Source of the DNA: Phycomyces nitens
Lineage: Eukaryota; Mucoromycota; Mucoromycetes; Mucorales; Phycomycetaceae
DNA: 64,000 nt
Direction of reading: 5' to 3'
NCBI GenBank assembly: GCA_022702545.1
Contig: JAHRBC010000007.1
Span: 186,001 to 250,000 of the forward strand
The position numbers and the translations under genes are program-made. Below are positions 19,449 to 31,300 of this stretch, piece by piece (the first letter of the stretch is position 1; the number at the start of each line of letters is the position of its first letter). Below the pieces are notes generated by a model. It did no database searches, was not told where the DNA came from, and worked only from the letters and a program-made list of their open reading frames with translations.

Positions 19449-22400
19449 TCAAGGTGATCCTTCACCAGCGGGCTGTCCTTCTCTCAAACCCTTTCTTACA
19501 GCAAGTACCGAGTCCTATATGATGGAGTATTTTCATGGTAAATGATCCATTCGATATAACAGTTGTCTTTACTTACCACAATAACCGCATCGACACCATA
19601 GTATTTTTGGGCAACCGCATTCTGGACCTCATTGTTGAGAATACCATATGTAAACAACAAAAGACCAGTTTCCTTGACAACATTAACCATAAGAGGTGCT
19701 TCCAGTATAGGCTCGCTTGCAGCAACTATTCCCAATAGATCGCCCTGTTTGGCAAACCGAACTGCTCCTTGAAGCGATTGGCATCTTACATCAGCCATAG
19801 GAAAGGTTCCGGCATCTGTCAAGAAAAATACAGGATAGTTGGGTTGCTTGAGGTTAAGAGCAAGGCAGATTTCTGGATGAAATGAAGAAAAGATAATGTT
19901 TCGATCTTTTTCGGCTGTTCCGTAAACGCATTCAAGAATGGTGTCAACATAGATGTTGAGTTCTTGGATCTGATGTAATTCGTCTGCCTCGGCCTCATCA
20001 ACCAGTGGATATTTTACTTCAATATTGCACCCAGCGCTCTTGGGAACTTTTTTCAAGGTCTCTGCTAGAGTAGTAAAAGGCGCTTGAATAGTGTCTGGGC
20101 CATTTCCCTTGACTTTTCCAAGTTTATTTGTCTGAGTGAGTTGCAGCTTGTGTGTATTGTCAGTTCGTCTGAGGAGAGAAGACGAACTTCCGATGGAGCT
20201 CAGGGAATGAGAGCGGTTGACGCGTTTTCCAGGGGAAGACACGGCACTCGTGGTATTTGGTGATTCGGTTGAGTACATGATATCCAGAACATTACTTGCG
20301 TCTGAAGGATCGGGAGATTTGGTTGATGGAGTATCGCTTCCCTGAATATCTTCTGTAACACCAGTGTGGTAATCTTTGATCTGTCCAGACGGCTTGAGAT
20401 TTAAAAACTGCTCTAGAGTAATTGCATTTAGGGGAATATCGTAGCCAGTCTCGGTTACTGTCCAGTCGTGGTAAATCACAGGCACCAGATCCTTTGTCAA
20501 TTGAACATCTTGAAAGCGTTTTTTTAGCAAAATGATAGATAACAGGTGAACTCTGCTTACCAAACTCAACGTACTCGGCACCCAAAGATGCTGCAGTTAC
20601 AAACGAAAGTACGGTATTTTCGCCAACCTGAAGGCGCGATCCCTTTCTATTCATACCCGATCCTCGGTGGCCAATAACCTCGGGGATTTTAAGTATCTTG
20701 TGCTAAACACTTGCCAATTAATCCCTTACCTTTGTGTCTACAGATTTGTAGTAAGTATATCGGTCACCGACTGTCATCTTTGGGTGTGAGAATGGCGTCA
20801 CGACAAAGTATTCGAATCCAAGCGAACCAGCATATTCAAGAGATTGAGAATGGACTAATGGGACTGTCTGCTGCCCACGAAGGGATGTATTTCCACCAGC
20901 AGACCCTTTGAACGCCTTGGTCTTTGAATAGAGCGAGTCCCCAGTGAGTACAGATGTACCACGCGCAAGAATTGAGTTTGATGGGTTTGATCCAAAGGTT
21001 TCAATAACATCAAACCGAAGGACGACATCTTCCGGTCTAGAGGTAAAAAGCACAATTGGGTCTGGATGAAGCAAATGGTGCTGGTTGCTGGTCGGCAAAT
21101 CCAAGATTGGGAATTCTCCTGTCGCATTTGTTGCAGACACTGCAATAGAAAGCCGTTTGTCCTGCCATAGACTACCATCAGGATTTAAAAAGCAACGAGA
21201 GAGAGGGTTGCGAGAATCGTTGCTGCCAAGCGTAATGATGACCATTGACTGATCGGTCAGGTACTTGTGGCCATACATTCGACCTGCCCTTGCAAATGCC
21301 TTTGATCCTAGGGCATTTGTGCGCGGCTTGGTGCCTTGGTTGGTACCATTTCCTTCTGTCTCACGAACAAAAGGGCTTATTGTAGGCAGACAATCTGGCT
21401 TGGTACGCTTTCCGATACTCATGTGTCCACGGAACATGGCATGCTCATACGCACGCCAGCCATTTAAATCGGACGCGCTCTTGTCAGCACCAGCATCTAA
21501 TAGCATTTCGGTGATATCGTCTTGGCCTTCGATGGCTTTGGGATATGTTGAATTTTAGAAATCAAACCATTCTTTTTTTTTGGATTTTTCGGCAGTGTAT
21601 CTTACCGGCAACAATTAATGGGGTCCAACCGTTGATCTTGTCGGCATGGTTTACAGACGCATGTCCTTGTTCGATTAATGCCTTTACACCCTCTATAAAC
21701 TGGTTCCGAATTGCTATCAAAAGAGCAGTCTCGCCATCCTCATCGGCCATATCCACAGACGCCCCTCGTTCAATCAGCAGCTCAAGCAACTTAAGATTAG
21801 ATAGCTTGCAGGCCGTGGCAACAGATGAAGGATGATGAGACGACCTGACAAAGTCTGGAATAATCTCTCTATCAGAGACAGATATGCTCTCCCTTCTTGC
21901 CAAGGATGAGTCTTTGATACTGTTAGTAAGATGAGCAATTGAAGATCTTTGTGTGTACCTGAAATTGTGGCGTCAATGTCATTGATGTGCCCAACGTCGA
22001 TCAGCACCTTGAGTGTATCGGGGTTGCCATGCAATATTGCCAAGAAAAGAGGGGTATGGCCATCACGATCCTGCCAAGCCGAACTCTTGAATCCTGCTTT
22101 TGTGTACTGGTTGTCAGCAATAGCATGTTCCATTAACACCCGTGTCATCTCTGGATGGCCAGCCTCGGCAGCATAGTGAAGTGGCCGACGACCAGCGAAA
22201 TCCGTTTGAGATGCCAGATGTGGGAACCAGTCGAGCAACTTGCAAACGACAACCAGCATCTGAGGCTTGATATCAGGCTCGCTGGACCGGATGGCCAGTT
22301 TGTGTAAGATGTTGCGTTCGTTGATGTCCTTGTGCTGCAATGGATTAGCACCGGCCTCTATGAGATACCCAGCACAGGCCAGTGAGCCATGTTGAACAGC

Positions 22401-23356
22401 AATTTCCAATAGACCATAGAGGGTCTATTTGATATGGCTTAGATTCTAGAGATTTGGTTGGATTTACTTGCCTGATCTGCGTCTCGAGCCCGTTCCTTCT
22501 TGAGCACATCAGACTGGAGAAGGATGGCTAGTTCGGTTTGGTTGTCGTTCTCGATTGCCTCTGTTAAGCGCTCGTTCTCTTGATCTGTCAGGGGACTGTG
22601 GCACTTGATTTGGGACGGCAAGGACAGTCTGCGTTTCAGGGCCGAGGGTGGAGACAGAGTGGCAATCCAGCTAGTAACCTTTGCAATTTCTGTGCGCAAA
22701 GGGGTTGGATCTGCAAAGGGCAGGGCGGCCACCTTTGATTGGAAGGTAAGTCTGTAGGCATCCTTCATGGCTCTTTACTGCTGACGTGTACCTTTGTCTG
22801 CCAGTAGATCGTCTGTGTCTCGAGACCCAGTCGCTTGTCCAACCTAGTACAGATTTGGGATATAAAAAAAAAGTGAAGAGTGAAAAGTGAGAAATGAGCC
22901 AAGCGTGTTTATTTTGGCATACTTTTTGAGAATCTTCTTGAACCCCTTTGAATTGAGCTCTCCAAACCACATTAATCTGTGCATCTGCACCCGTGTCTCT
23001 TGAAGAGCACTGGCCAATTCATCCTTTGAGTCATTTGCGGACTCTGCTGGAATAGTAGGATTGGAGACCTGCAGATATCGCTCAGAGAGGATCCAGAGCC
23101 GGCGATCTATCTGGCCTTGCTTGTAGCAGTAGAAAGTATTGACCTTTTCAAGCTCTCTGTCCAGCTGAAATACAATTGCTGCGACATGATGAGTATGGTT
23201 GGGTGTTGAGCACAAAGGCGTACCTGTAGTAGCCTTCTCTGGCGGAGGCACTGACGATGCTGCCTGGTTGATGGCCTTTTTGAGGGCCTTGTAGGACATA
23301 TAGTTCTTTGACCATTCGGGTATCTGGCTGTTGAGGATCGTCTTGCCAAACTTCAT
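19449..23356 (-). CDS. GDE1: Glycerophosphocholine phosphodiesterase, SPX-ankyrin-GDPD (Gde1-type)
   Basis: The enzyme hydrolyses glycerophosphocholine to glycerol-3-phosphate and choline in the cytosol. Domain order is SPX (M-K-F-G-K-T-I, P-E-W-S-K-N-Y-M-S-Y-K-A-L-K-K), ankyrin repeats (for example R-R-P-L-H-Y-A-A-E-A-G-H, D-G-H-T-P-L-F-L-A-I-L-H-G-N, N-G-W-T-P-L-I-V-A-G), a C2-like middle and a C-terminal GDPD domain with I-G-H-R-G-S-G, Y-H-D and I-E-V-K-Y-P catalytic segments. This matches yeast Gde1 in order and size (about 1140 aa by my exon model). About ten exons are needed. The last short exon supplies V-D-S-V-L-A-V-R-K-G and the stop at 19449. One intron (22425-22471) must use a GC donor. 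SPX domains bind inositol pyrophosphates, linking it to phosphate status. It is divergent from YAH1. Confidence 0.92.
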
Positions 23357-23905
23357 TTGATATTTCTGAAAGAGAAAGGCAATAGAAAATCTAAACGGCT
23401 TGGATTTTATGCCGTTGCGGACATTGAATGTGATACAAGAGACTTATGAATGATGATGATTCTCAATGTTGGTTCTAAGAAGGTGCCCAGATCTCTAGCT
23501 CTGGTTGGCCAAGGGAAAATATAGCCAGACCGCAAATCTAGGAGATTTATTTATTTATTTATAGCCAGTCCTAATCCCAAGACAAGATATTCAACAGCAT
23601 CACTCTTTAAAGAGGTTTATAGATAATATACAGGCGCATAATTATTAATTATTTAATTATAATAGATTGAATTCATTAAGGGACCTCGAGATAATTTGTG
23701 ACTGACAAGAGTCACATAGGCCACATTCGAGCCTTTTATTGTAAAAAAAAACAAGGTAGTTGTGCTTGACACATAACGAAAGCGAATCTTTGATGACGCA
23801 AACCATAAAAAAAAAGAGAGGCACAAGTCCGAACATCCCCGCACAACCAATCCATAAAAAAATGAAAGACCAAAAACTAATTCCCTCCCAAGCCCATTCA
23901 CTCTA
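23357..23905. promoter_or_regulatory. Shared upstream region of GDE1 (-) and YAH1 (+)
   Basis: A 549-bp region between two divergent start codons. It contains a TTTA repeat (about 23550-23562) and AT-rich palindromic ATTAATTATTTAATTAT (about 23643). No specific operator can be named. Confidence 0.5.
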
Positions 23906-24684
23906 ATGTCACTCCTCCGTCTGTTCACAAGAAACTCCTTGGCTATCCGACAGTCTTCCTACACTGCAATTGCACACAGAAGCTTCTCTTCTGGTCCTGG
24001 TATGAGAACAATATTTTTCATGTCAATCAACTAAGCGTTTTACAGCACTCTTCCATGGCAAGCATGTTTCAAAAGGAGAGGGGTAAAGGTTGAATAAAGG
24101 GTAGGCTACCGAGGCTGTTGAGGACTAAACGAATTCCAAACCATAGACCTTTTACTGTCCATTTCGAGACACCTGAAGGAGAAGAAATAGACGTCAAGGC
24201 AACCGAGGGCGATAGTCTTCTTGACCTTGCCCAGCGTTATGATATCGATCTTGAATGTAAGATTATTTAAATGTATTATTATTATTATTATTGGCTGGAC
24301 AGTGGATAAATGTCGTCTAGGTGCATGCGAGGGTTCTTTGGCATGCTCGACCTGCCATGTAATCTGCGACCCCGAGTATTATGAAAAGATGGAGGAACCC
24401 ACTGATGAAGAGAATGATATGTTGGATCTGGCCTTTGGATTGACCGAGACGTAAGATATATATATATATAAAGTCAATTGAGAATGCCAGGCTAAATACT
24501 CTATAGATCTCGGTTGGGTTGTCAAATCTTTATGGACAAGTCTCTCGATGGGCTCAAGGTTCGCATTCCTTCTGCGACAAGAAATCTTCGTGTGGATGGT
24601 GGGTAGTATTATTGACTAGATAGGTAGATCTCCAGGACTCTAATGAACTTGAGCTGTTTAGGATCCAAGCCTACTCACCACTAG
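23906..24684 (+). CDS. YAH1: Mitochondrial [2Fe-2S] ferredoxin (adrenodoxin/Yah1)
   Basis: The protein passes electrons from ferredoxin reductase to Fe-S cluster assembly and heme A/coenzyme Q biosynthesis in the mitochondrial matrix. Six exons (23906-23999, 24046-24082, 24147-24256, 24321-24450, 24507-24598, 24662-24684) give 161 aa. The first ~30 residues are Arg/Ser-rich with no acidic residue ([10 protein letters not shown]), a mitochondrial presequence. The ferredoxin core has the cluster-binding pattern [12 protein letters not shown], with the fourth Cys in S-R-L-G-C-Q. The C-terminal D-G-L-x-V-R-I-P and N-x-R motif is also family-typical. An extra Cys precedes the first ligand (L-E-C-A-C) where family members usually have Gly. 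The last coding exon is only 23 nt. Confidence 0.95.
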
Positions 24685-25139
24685 GTTTAAGAGCATTCAA
24701 ACGATATTTTTGCCCTATTATTTTTATTTTTGCCCAACCCACAATCCATATGTGCATATATATGATATATATGCACATACATAAAGAGAGAGAAAATATG
24801 TAATAGATCTTTAGCAAAGCTCAAAATTTAGAAATAGAATGAAATCTCATTATAACTTTATTACCATTATTATCATTATTATTTTTTATATACAACCATC
24901 AAAATCTACATCTTTTCATCTCTAAAAAAATTCAAAAGGCACAAATGCGCATCTGTGCGGGTGTGAATGGGAAAAGCAGTCTTGTTCAACCCTGTGAGCA
25001 CACTTGGCCTACAGCTTGCAGTTATTCTACAAATTAAGCCACACTTGCACGCAGTGTCACTCTCTCTCTCTCTCTTTCTCTTTCTCTTTCTCTCTGCTTT
25101 ATAGTCTGTATTTTCTACCTCTCTTGATTGCCTATACAC
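24685..25139. other. YAH1-EMG1 intergenic region
   Basis: It holds a short palindromic TATGTGCATATATATGATATATATGCACATA-like stretch near 24750-24781 (possible terminator hairpin or microsatellite) and a (CT)n pyrimidine tract at 25060-25094 just upstream of the EMG1 start, a common feature of strongly transcribed fungal promoters. No gene. Confidence 0.5.
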
Positions 25140-26168
25140 ATGGACAGCACTGATCCTACTCTGGAAGAGGACATTCACGGAGGTGATTTCGTTCCTCAGT
25201 CACGCAAGTTGATTATCGTTCTGGAGAATGCCTCTCTAGAAGCAGCACGACTTCATCCCTATCGCTATGACAGCAAGATGCAATTACTCAACTGTGATGA
25301 ACATCAGTCTGTCCTCAAAAGACTCGGACGAGACATTGCAGACGCACGCCCTGATATTGTTCATCAGGTAGCCTGGACGTCTTTTTAACTTGAGCATAAT
25401 TAATCTGAATTTTGCGTGTACGCTTTATATATATTACAGTGCCTATTAACTCTCCTTGACAGCCCTCTGAATAAATCTGGGCATCTTGAAGTACGCAAAA
25501 GAATACCAAATTGACCAGTGCATGAATGATATATAAATAATAGAATTCTCTGTAGGTCTATATTCACACTGCCAAAGGTGTTGTTATCCGCATTAATCCC
25601 GAATGCCGTATACCCAGAACAATCAAGCGTTTCTCTGGCCTGATGGGTAAGTGTGGTTCGTTTGGTCTGGATTAATTAAATGTACAAATGATCCCATCTA
25701 CGCAGTTCAATTGCTCGAAAGAGGATCAATCGCTAGTGATGCCGAGGGCCACAAAAAGCTGCTGGAAATCGTTGCTCCTCCATTGACACAATATCTGCCA
25801 GAAAATGCAAAAAAGATTTGTAAGTCGGTTCAAATGTTCAAATGTTCAAATGTTCAAATGGCCATACTGATATTATGGATCAAGCTCTGTCATGGAATGC
25901 ACCCAAAGTTAGATTGTATAAATTCTTTGAAAAACTTCCTGATCAGCAACCTATTGTTGTGGCTGTTGGTGCAATGGCCAAAGGTTTGGACACATTTGCG
26001 GATAGCTATGTCGATGAAAAGATTGGTAAGTTGCTTGAAAGCAAGATGAAACATATTATTCTAGGTCTAAATGGGAAATATCCAGGCATTTCGGAATACT
26101 CATTGTCAGCCTCGGTGGCATGTGGAAAAGTGTGCTGTGCTCTAGAGGATCTGTGGGGAGTAATGTAG
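25140..26168 (+). CDS. EMG1: 18S rRNA (pseudouridine-N1) methyltransferase Emg1/Nep1
   Basis: This SPOUT-class enzyme N1-methylates a hypermodified pseudouridine of 18S rRNA and is required for 40S assembly in the nucleolus. Exons 25140-25367, 25440-25490, 25556-25646, 25706-25819, 25885-26025 and 26086-26168 give 235 aa, close to the yeast and human size. Visible motifs are [11 protein letters not shown], the [19 protein letters not shown] segment, [20 protein letters not shown] and the C-terminal [17 protein letters not shown] 25140 is chosen because the protein starts M-D-S-T-D-P and the next upstream codons have no ATG. Intron 4 contains four copies of a 9-mer TTCAAATG(T). An alternative upstream acceptor at 26064 would add seven codons in frame before I-S-E-Y. 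Confidence 0.95.
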
Positions 26169-26771
26169 GAGCGTATAAATCAACCATTCTACAACAGAAA
26201 AACAAAACAAAAACCTCTTTATTCATCTCGAGCTTCATTCACTAAAATTGACATTTTTTTATTTTTTATTTTTTTTTCTTGTTTCAAAATACTGGCAAGA
26301 TTGCAGTGATTATTATTCAGATTACTGTATTTTCATAAATCCTATCTTTTATTTTTTTAAAAAAATAAAACCATTCACTCATTGATAAACAAGTTTGTGG
26401 ACCTGAATCTTCAAGGAACTACCTTTATGTCTATCAAGGTAGCCATACAAATATCAGCATTTGTATATTTATGGAAAGGGTGTATTTGTATTTGTATTTG
26501 TATTTGTATTTGCCCATAAGCAGAATCGGCATTTATAATATTCAAAGACAATTTGGTTCATGAAACCAATGGTTGTTTTTTATTACTATTTACTTTCCAT
26601 ATCGAACTAATATTAAGTAGGCGCCTGATAAAGTATGTCTGGTATACAAAATGTATATTGGACAAAATGTCAAAATAGCCTAGTATACAAGTGGCGCTTT
26701 AATACAGCAAGACTCAGAATAATTATATCTTTCTAAAAACAAAAAAGATTCCGAGGGCTATTACTTTGACA
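26169..26771. other. EMG1-Nudix intergenic region with hexanucleotide repeat
   Basis: About 600 bp, AT-rich. A (TTTGTA)n-type repeat with about five copies lies at 26478-26512. No gene. Confidence 0.5.
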
Positions 26772-27504
26772 ATGAGCCAAATACCTGATTACCCTGAAGC
26801 ACGTACGGGTAGAGATAAACAAGTGTACAGTGAGAATAATATTCGCCAGGTTTGTTGAATGGGTCTGCTATAATGTTGGAAATGATGTTCAAATGGATTT
26901 GTAGGTAGCTGGCTGCATTCCCATTGACCCTTCCACAGGACGCATCATGTTAATCTCAAGTAGTAAACATCAAGGCGTGTGGGTCATTGTGAGTATAGAT
27001 TCGGACGTGGACATTTGAACTCACAAGAGAGTATAGCCAAAGGGTGGATGGGAGAATGATGAAACTCAAACAGAGGCTGCGATTCGTGAGACCTATGAAG
27101 AAGGCAAGAAATATTATAGCTAAAAAAAACAAACACAAAAACTTGTTTACTTACATTTGATGATGATATATTATATATATATTATATTATTATATTATAG
27201 CCGGGGTGCATGGGACAATTACTGGCTTTGTTGGCACATTCTTTGACTATCTCTATGATGGAACCCCAAAGACCCAGTTCTGGATTTACGAACTCAAAGT
27301 AAATGAAATTCTTGACCAGTGGCCAGAACATTACAAACGAGAACGACGTTGGGTAAAGGAATGGGGGATCTTGAGAAGCAGATATTTACCAATTCTTCCA
27401 CCAAAATACAGTTTACCTATCCTGAGGCCATGATTGCCCTATCAGCCAAACCACTGATGCAGGAAGCACTGGCAAAGTCATCACTGGCACCCAGAGCCTC
27501 ATAG
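26772..27504 (+). CDS. Nudix hydrolase, diphosphoinositol polyphosphate phosphohydrolase type
   Basis: Five exons (26772-26849, 26905-26988, 27037-27103, 27201-27352, 27412-27504) give 157 aa. The Nudix box is complete: G-G-W-E-N-D-E-T, E-A-A-I-R-E-T-Y-E-E-A-G-V, matching G-x5-E-x7-R-E-U-x-E-E-x-G-U. The length, the N-terminal R-x-x-A-G-C-I-P segment, P-K-G-G-W and the F-x-x-Y-E-L-x-V downstream pattern fit the Aps1/Ddp1/DIPP group, which hydrolyses inositol pyrophosphates and diadenosine polyphosphates; substrate is inferred. The third intron (27104-27200) begins GC: only a GCAAGA donor joins Y-E-E to A-G-V in frame. It is convergent with a second Nudix gene whose stop is 190 bp away. Confidence 0.9.
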
Positions 27505-27693
27505 GTTTCCCTTCCCTGTTGGCCTGTAAGATTGGGTTATACGCACATTTGAGGAATTTGTTTCTTTATTATAGATAGTAATAAACAATTGATTCGTTTT
27601 TTAATTAAGTTGGATGCTGATATGGTAAAGTGTGCTGAGCCAAGATTGTAGGGAATGCAGATGATTATTTGTGGTGGATTTGGGGCCAAAATT

Positions 27694-28301
27694 TTACTTG
27701 ATAAGTGAGCTGTTGTTGAGTGCGAGATGGGACATGCGACGATCCTCTGTAGCAATGAGGGCTTCGTTGACGGTGACCTTTAAGAAGGATGAATACCATA
27801 CTCTCTCTCTCTCTCTGTGATTATCAACTTACCCATGAGCGGGTACGATCAGACTCGGGCCATGTATCCAATAGTGTGGGGTTGTGCACCTCAAACATCC
27901 AGTGGTGGGCAGTGATCTTGCCCTTCTTGTTGGCCTCGGTGTAGGTTCCGATGCGACGAGTCATGTAATCCACGCTCACGCCAGCCTTTTCAAGCAGGAT
28001 ACGCATAGCGGCCTTTTCTGGGTGCTCTGGTGCAGGGTCAGTCAGACAGTCTCCACGCGGCAATCTCAGAGCACCGTCTTTCTTTGGGTTGCTGAGCATC
28101 AGGACCTTTTGGGTGTTTGTATCGATGACAATGACACCAACTGCCTATGGGATGGATAAGCTGTCTGCCATAAATCCAATCGGTCTTATTTACCTGGCGA
28201 ATAACCTTCTTTTTCTTCTTCTCCTCTTCTTGAGGTGTGATGATGGTGTGGTTCTCTGGGACAGAGGAAATTGCGACTCTGGGAGGGTTTGTGGTGGCCA
28301 T
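27694..28301 (-). CDS. Nudix-domain protein with degenerate Nudix box
   Basis: Three exons (28301-28194, 28144-27833, 27777-27694) give 167 aa starting M-A-T-T-N-P-P. A lysine-rich linker (E-E-E-K-K-K-K-K-V-I-R-Q) leads into a DIPP-like fold with V-G-V-I-V-I-D, L-P-R-G-D and A-A-M-R-I-L-L-E-K-A-G-V. Against the Nudix consensus, the catalytic R-E-U-x-E-E-x-G-U becomes R-I-L-L-E-K-A-G-V, so the first Glu and one of the paired metal-binding Glu are not conserved, and the box carries an insertion between P-R-G and the helix. It resembles fungal Aps1-like proteins (H-H-W-M-F-E-V, T-W-P-E-S-x-R). It may be a weak or altered hydrolase or a binding protein. Introns are GT-AG. It is convergent with the active-looking Nudix gene. 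Confidence 0.88.
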
Positions 28302-31300
28302 GTTGAGAAATCTAAACGGAATAAAGAGAGAGAAAGAGAGAGAGAGAGAGAGATCAAGAATTACAAGATTTAAATAAGATTTTTTATATATATTTTTAAA
28401 AAAAATATTTATATATATTTTTATATATATTTATATATCCAAAATTCTTTGCGGCAAAAAGAAACCAGGCCATCGTAACTGCTTAGCTCAAGCCGTCCTT
28501 TTTTTCAGAATTGGTTATTTTACTCGATAGCTGAGCATTTGAGTTGGAATCCCAGTATCCTTTTGCACCAATTCAATCTACATTTCGTAAAGACGTGTCA
28601 TAGCAACCAAGGTAGGTGCCTTTGAGGAAAAGCAGCAAATCAGAGGGCGCCATACACCCCATCTGATGCCGCGTGTCTAATTCTCAATCGGGATGTTTGC
28701 TCTGCCGTAAACAGGGCGAGGTACATTTATACATGTGCTTACTCAGGAGTACAACACCACCAAAGACTCAAGCCATTTTCACTATGCATTCAAGAAGCCT
28801 CTCTTTGGTCTTTAGGATGTTGCATTCGGACTTGACCTGGTCCTATGGTTTCTCCCTGGGCCGAAAATAAATATATGAATAATCTTTATACTCAAGTCCG
28901 TCAATCAGCCAAAACCTTTTGTCAGCCTATACGCCACACATCTTTACCGTCAAAAACTGTGGTGTGTGTAACAGTTATATAGTATAGATATATACATGTC
29001 CTATAAATAACTAATACGTTTATCCATATAGTAAAAATAGGCTCCAGTACATTGGAAAAAACCATTAATAAAATATTTAAAAACTGCTTAAAAGCATCAA
29101 TTCTTCTTTGAACATTCGTTCTATATTAACCTGCTAACCAACACTGCTCAACAGGACCCAATTCAGTCAAATAATGGGGGCACAGACCCGAAATGTCAGT
29201 GCGGACTCACAAGGCTGATTAAATATACGTACAGCGAGTGTCGTGCTGGACCCTCTTGTCATGTTCAATATTCGCACAATGGCCAAAAAGACAGAGAGTA
29301 TATCAATACCAATATGAATAAAAAGGTCCAAGAGTCTACCCTTGGAGTACTTACTGTTTCCGTCTCTCAAGATGACATGTTACCCATACCACTTTTTACC
29401 AGGAATTCTCAGACCCGAGAAAATAACTTAAAATCAAGGTCGTGCAGGGTGTGGACTCTTGTGAGTTGAAAAAATAAATTGTGTTTGCAGAATGTATCAT
29501 CACAGAAACCTTGGTCTATTAAACACGAGGATTATTCGCCTCATAACTTTCCTGTCTTGCCATTGTTACACCACTCATTAAGTATTCAATATTTGCACAA
29601 TATATCTAAATTATGGTCAAGGCAAAACTGACTCTAGAGCATTGATGAGGAGCAACACTGTCTTGAAACACAAAATTCGTTACTCAATATTCATTCAAGA
29701 GGTGTCAAAGAGCATGAGACAGGTGCAATGCATACAAGGCACAGATATAATCATGTCCTACTGATCAAGATAAAGTGATATTATCAAGTTATTGGTTGGC
29801 AAGTGTCAGCACACTTTTTGCTGCTTCAAAACAGCTGGTAATACACAAGTGTACGCCGAAAATAATAATAATAATAAGAGCAGTACAAAAGGGTCTCTAT
29901 GACATATTTGAAAAGCAACCAAATATTGTGGTCGATCTGAATTGTAGTAACGCCAACTGATCAACCGTCTTGGAACAGTAAAGAGACATTAGAGAGCGTC
30001 TGGATTGTGTTTGTAAAGATAAATAAATATGTATATAAAAATGTTTATATAGATCTTGGACATAGTATGACTTGTTAAAGCTTGTCTGTGGTAATCAAAG
30101 TGCCCATATCACGAGCACATATGCCCATCATCTCTACGTGATTTATGTACCACGTCCTATTAAATCTAGTCTTGGAATTCCATGGCAACCGCAAGTAAGA
30201 AAAGAGAGCGAGGATATTCTGGCGCATATATGAGCAAATGAACAGTAGGATTCTAAAGGCTGTGGTTGATTAAAGGACTAGTATTTCCAAAGGGCTATTA
30301 ACTAGGCATGGTTGATTCCTCCCCAATCTTTATCCTTATGGCTAGCTTTATCGCATTCCAAGATTACCGTTGTGGTAATCTGCCTTTAGTTTTTCTTGGA
30401 TCAATCCAACCGACCTCTTTTTGACAAAATGGGATTATTAAAGTAGAATACAATGAATTCTTGAAAGTCCTGTTTGAGATAAAGTCTCTACCATACACTT
30501 TTACAAAATATGCAAATCGTGTGCTAATGAATATTGCTTTGCAGACAAGAAACTCGGTCAATCGATATGCTTATTGGCTTTATTATTACTTTATTATAAT
30601 TGATCCCTTTATTTCCACAGACGTGTCTCTGGTCCTAGATAGTAATTGCCCAATAGTTACAATAAGCTTGATTCCCAATAATAACCACCTTTATTTTCTT
30701 TTGAGAGACCTCTGAAATTATTATTGGTAAATCAACAACTTATTTCCAAGAAAGACTCTATAAAAGCTATATTTATAGCACTGGCAAGAATAAATTCCGG
30801 TTTAAATACAAGGCAATAACAAGCGCAGATACTATTCACTTTAATAAACTCTTTGAGCCCAAAGATAAAGGGTTTTTTATGGAGAATTGTTCGACCAAGA
30901 ACCTAAAGATGGTGGCTAGTAAGGTTGAAAGCAGGGGTTAAGAGTGATGTGCTTTGTCTATCTATTCGCCTATTTGAATCATGCTGGGCAGTCTAGGGCT
31001 ATATTAAAGAGGTAAAGGGGTAATAATGATCAAAGGCTAATGAAAGAATGTCGAAAAGAATTGTCAGAGTTGGTGATATTTTAGTTTTTTTTTTTATGAT
31101 CCCACTAGACTCCAAATTACCAACTGTTATAAAGTGCCATTCTAAACATATTTCAAAAGATCTCATTCCTGAGAGATAAAATGCCCATTGTTTTGTTTTA
31201 TTTTAATTCAAAAGCAACCTTTTTACACTGTACCAGCATTCATTCTGCCAGCAAGATATGTAGATAACAGTGTATCATGGATAATTATCATCCATATCCA

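Noticed and set aside
26020..26070. Acceptor at 26064 as the main EMG1 junction
   Set aside because: It would insert seven residues in the conserved E-K-I-G-I-S-E-Y stretch; the acceptor at 26085 gives the family sequence exactly. Kept only as a possible alternative.
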